Origin: Serratia surfactantfaciens
Lineage (GTDB): Bacteria > Pseudomonadota > Gammaproteobacteria > Enterobacterales > Enterobacteriaceae
Reading direction: 5' to 3'
Length of the DNA stretch: 64,000 nucleotides
Assembly (NCBI RefSeq): GCF_001642805.2
Contig: NZ_CP016948.1
Coordinates: 124,001-188,000 of the forward strand
The translations under genes were made by a program, and so were the position numbers. Position 1 is the first letter of the stretch; each line of letters starts with the position of its first letter. The notes under the pieces are model-generated. The model was not told the DNA's origin, did not search any database, and saw only the letters and a program-made list of their open reading frames with translations. Positions 62,248 to 64,000 of this stretch are shown piece after piece.

Positions 62248-64000
62248 ATGAGCAAGAGCACCGCTGAGATCCGTCAAGCGTTTCTCGATTTCTTTCATAG
62301 TAAGGGTCACCAGGTTGTAGCAAGCAGCTCCCTGGTGCCTAACAATGATCCGACATTGCTGTTTACCAATGCCGGCATGAACCAATTTAAGGATGTTTTC
62401 CTGGGGCTCGACAAACGCGCCTATTCCCGCGCCACCACCTCGCAGCGCTGCGTGCGCGCAGGCGGCAAGCATAACGACCTGGAAAACGTCGGTTATACCG
62501 CTCGTCACCACACCTTCTTTGAAATGCTGGGCAACTTCAGCTTCGGCGATTACTTCAAGCACGACGCTATCAGCTACGCGTGGGAACTGCTGACCGGTGA
62601 AAACTGGTTCAACCTGCCGAAAGAAAGACTGTGGGTCACCGTATATGAAACCGATGACGAAGCCTTCGACATCTGGCAGAAGCAAATCGGCGTTCCGGCC
62701 GAGCGCATTATCCGCATCGGCGACAACAAGGGCGCGCCTTTCGCTTCCGATAACTTCTGGCAGATGGGCGACACCGGCCCATGCGGCCCGTGCACCGAGA
62801 TTTTCTACGATCACGGCGATCACATCTGGGGCGGCCCTCCAGGCAGCCCGGAAGAAGACGGCGACCGTTACATAGAGATCTGGAACATCGTTTTCATGCA
62901 GTTCAACCGTCAGTCCGACGGCACCATGCTGCCGTTGCCGAAACCTTCGGTGGATACCGGCATGGGTCTGGAGCGCATCGCGGCGGTGTTGCAGCATGTG
63001 AACTCCAACTATGAGATCGACCTGTTCCGCACCCTGATCGCCGCCGTAGCGAAAGTGACCGGCGCGACCGATCTGGACAACAAATCCCTGCGCGTTATCG
63101 CCGACCACATCCGTTCTTGCGCCTTCCTGGTGTCTGACGGCGTGATCCCGTCTAACGAAAACCGTGGCTACGTGCTGCGTCGCATCATTCGGCGCGCGAT
63201 CCGTCATGGCAACATGTTGGGCGCGAAAGACACCTTCTTCTACAAGCTGGTGGCACCGCTGATTGAAGTGATGGGCCCGGCGGCCGACGAGCTGAAACGC
63301 CAGCAATCCTTGGTTGAGCAGGTGCTGAAAACCGAAGAAGAGCAGTTTGCCCGCACGCTGGAGCGTGGCCTGGCGCTGCTGGACGAAGAGCTGGCCAAGC
63401 TGCAGGGCGATACCCTGGACGGCGAAACCGCTTTCCGTCTGTACGACACCTACGGCTTCCCGGTCGATCTGACCGCTGACGTTTGCCGCGAGCGCGGTCT
63501 GAAAGTCGACGAAGCAGGCTTTGAAGAGGCGATGGAAGCGCAGCGCCGCCGCGCGCGTGAGTCCAGCGGTTTCGGTGCCGACTACAACAGCCTGATCCGC
63601 GTGGACGGCAGCAGCCAGTTCAGCGGCTACGATCACGACGAGCAGCAGGCGACGGTCATCGCACTGTTCCGCGACGGCCAGCCGGTCGATCAGATCAGCG
63701 CCGGCGAAGAGGCGGTGGTGGTGCTGGATGAGACGCCATTTTACGGTGAGTCCGGTGGCCAGGTCGGCGATAAAGGCGTGCTGAAAGCCGCCGGCGCAGA
63801 ATTTGTGGTCAACGACACCCAGAAATACGGCCAGGCTATCGGCCATCAAGGCAAGCTGGCGCAAGGTTCGCTGAAGCTGAACGATCGCGTTGACGCGCAG
63901 ATCGATACCGAGCGTCGCAACAGCATCCGTCTGAACCACTCCGCAACCCACCTGTTGCACGCCGCGCTGCGCCAAACGTTGGGCGACCACGTTGCGCAGA
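62248..64000 (+). CDS. alaS: Alanyl-tRNA synthetase AlaS, N-terminal two thirds (cut by window end)
   Basis: Charges tRNA-Ala. About 584 codons are present and the reading continues off the right edge (E. coli AlaS is 875-876 residues). Class II aminoacylation motifs are seen in the first 250 residues: [32 protein letters not shown] and [11 protein letters not shown]. The tRNA-recognition region follows, and [18 protein letters not shown] starts the editing domain at the window edge. AGGAAAAT precedes the ATG. Confidence 0.97.
   Translation, partial: MSKSTAEIRQAFLDFFHSKGHQVVASSSLVPNNDPTLLFTNAGMNQFKDVFLGLDKRAYSRATTSQRCVRAGGKHNDLENVGYTARHHTFFEMLGNFSFGDYFKHDAISYAWELLTGENWFNLPKERLWVTVYETDDEAFDIWQKQIGVPAERIIRIGDNKGAPFASDNFWQMGDTGPCGPCTEIFYDHGDHIWGGPPGSPEEDGDRYIEIWNIVFMQFNRQSDGTMLPLPKPSVDTGMGLERIAAVLQHVNSNYEIDLFRTLIAAVAKVTGATDLDNKSLRVIADHIRSCAFLVSDGVIPSNENRGYVLRRIIRRAIRHGNMLGAKDTFFYKLVAPLIEVMGPAADELKRQQSLVEQVLKTEEEQFARTLERGLALLDEELAKLQGDTLDGETAFRLYDTYGFPVDLTADVCRERGLKVDEAGFEEAMEAQRRRARESSGFGADYNSLIRVDGSSQFSGYDHDEQQATVIALFRDGQPVDQISAGEEAVVVLDETPFYGESGGQVGDKGVLKAAGAEFVVNDTQKYGQAIGHQGKLAQGSLKLNDRVDAQIDTERRNSIRLNHSATHLLHAALRQTLGDHVAQ

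Noticed and set aside
62155..63990. 611-codon open frame antisense to alaS
   Set aside because: Shadow of alaS; no recognisable domain, and its residue use follows the complement of the alaS codons.

Overview
The window is a stretch of enterobacterial chromosome, most likely Serratia (S. marcescens-like). This is inferred from protein sequences close to but distinct from Escherichia coli homologues, high GC with strong GC3 bias, and gene order (rlmD-relA-mazG-pyrG-eno, cysJIH, cysG-cysDNC, ftsB-ispDF-truD-surE-pcm-nlpD-rpoS, mutS, pncC-recA-recX-alaS). Species assignment is inference; no 16S or database search was available.

Layout. 1-5.3 kb: 5' part of barA (minus), rlmD, relA (ppGpp synthase), mazG. 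5.3-11.9 kb: an AT-richer insertion between mazG and pyrG. It holds an orphan Tn21-type serine resolvase facing outward and a five-gene RiPP operon: a 51-residue precursor missed by ORF calling at ordinary length cut-offs, a radical SAM/SPASM maturase, an exported two-lobed aspartic protease, an HlyD-type adaptor and a C39-peptidase ABC exporter. The precursor ends GG-WVNAFARWSKSF and carries three aromatic-x-polar triplets, the signature of XYE-type triceptides (three-residue cyclophanes). This is the most interesting locus. 12-15.2 kb: pyrG and eno. 15.4-18.3 kb: a sulfide:quinone-reductase-like flavoprotein, a DUF1641 partner and methionine gamma-lyase, probably one sulfur operon. 18.3-25 kb: hutU-hutH-permease for histidine breakdown and a separate AAHS-type MFS transporter; both units have a HutC-like operator. 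25-26.1 kb: queE and queD (queuosine precursor), convergent.

26.5-36.7 kb: assimilatory sulfate reduction: cysJIH, the aminopeptidase iap, then cysG-cysD-cysN-cysC, so sulfate activation, PAPS and sulfite reduction and the siroheme cofactor are encoded together. 36.8-39.5 kb: ygbE and a polar amino-acid ABC importer. 39.9-46.2 kb: ftsB-ispD-ispF-truD-surE-pcm, then nlpD-rpoS. 46.3-52.9 kb: mutS, an SDR/aldo-keto reductase/SMP-30 unit, and a divergent LysR regulator. 53.3-58.2 kb: a remodelled chitobiose (chb) operon with PTS IIB and IIC, a GH1 phospho-glucosidase, ChbR and ChbG, but no IIA and no GH4 ChbF. 58.3-64 kb: an MFS protein, pncC, recA with a textbook SOS promoter, recX and the 5' two thirds of alaS.

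No rRNA, tRNA, CRISPR array, complete IS element or replication origin was seen.
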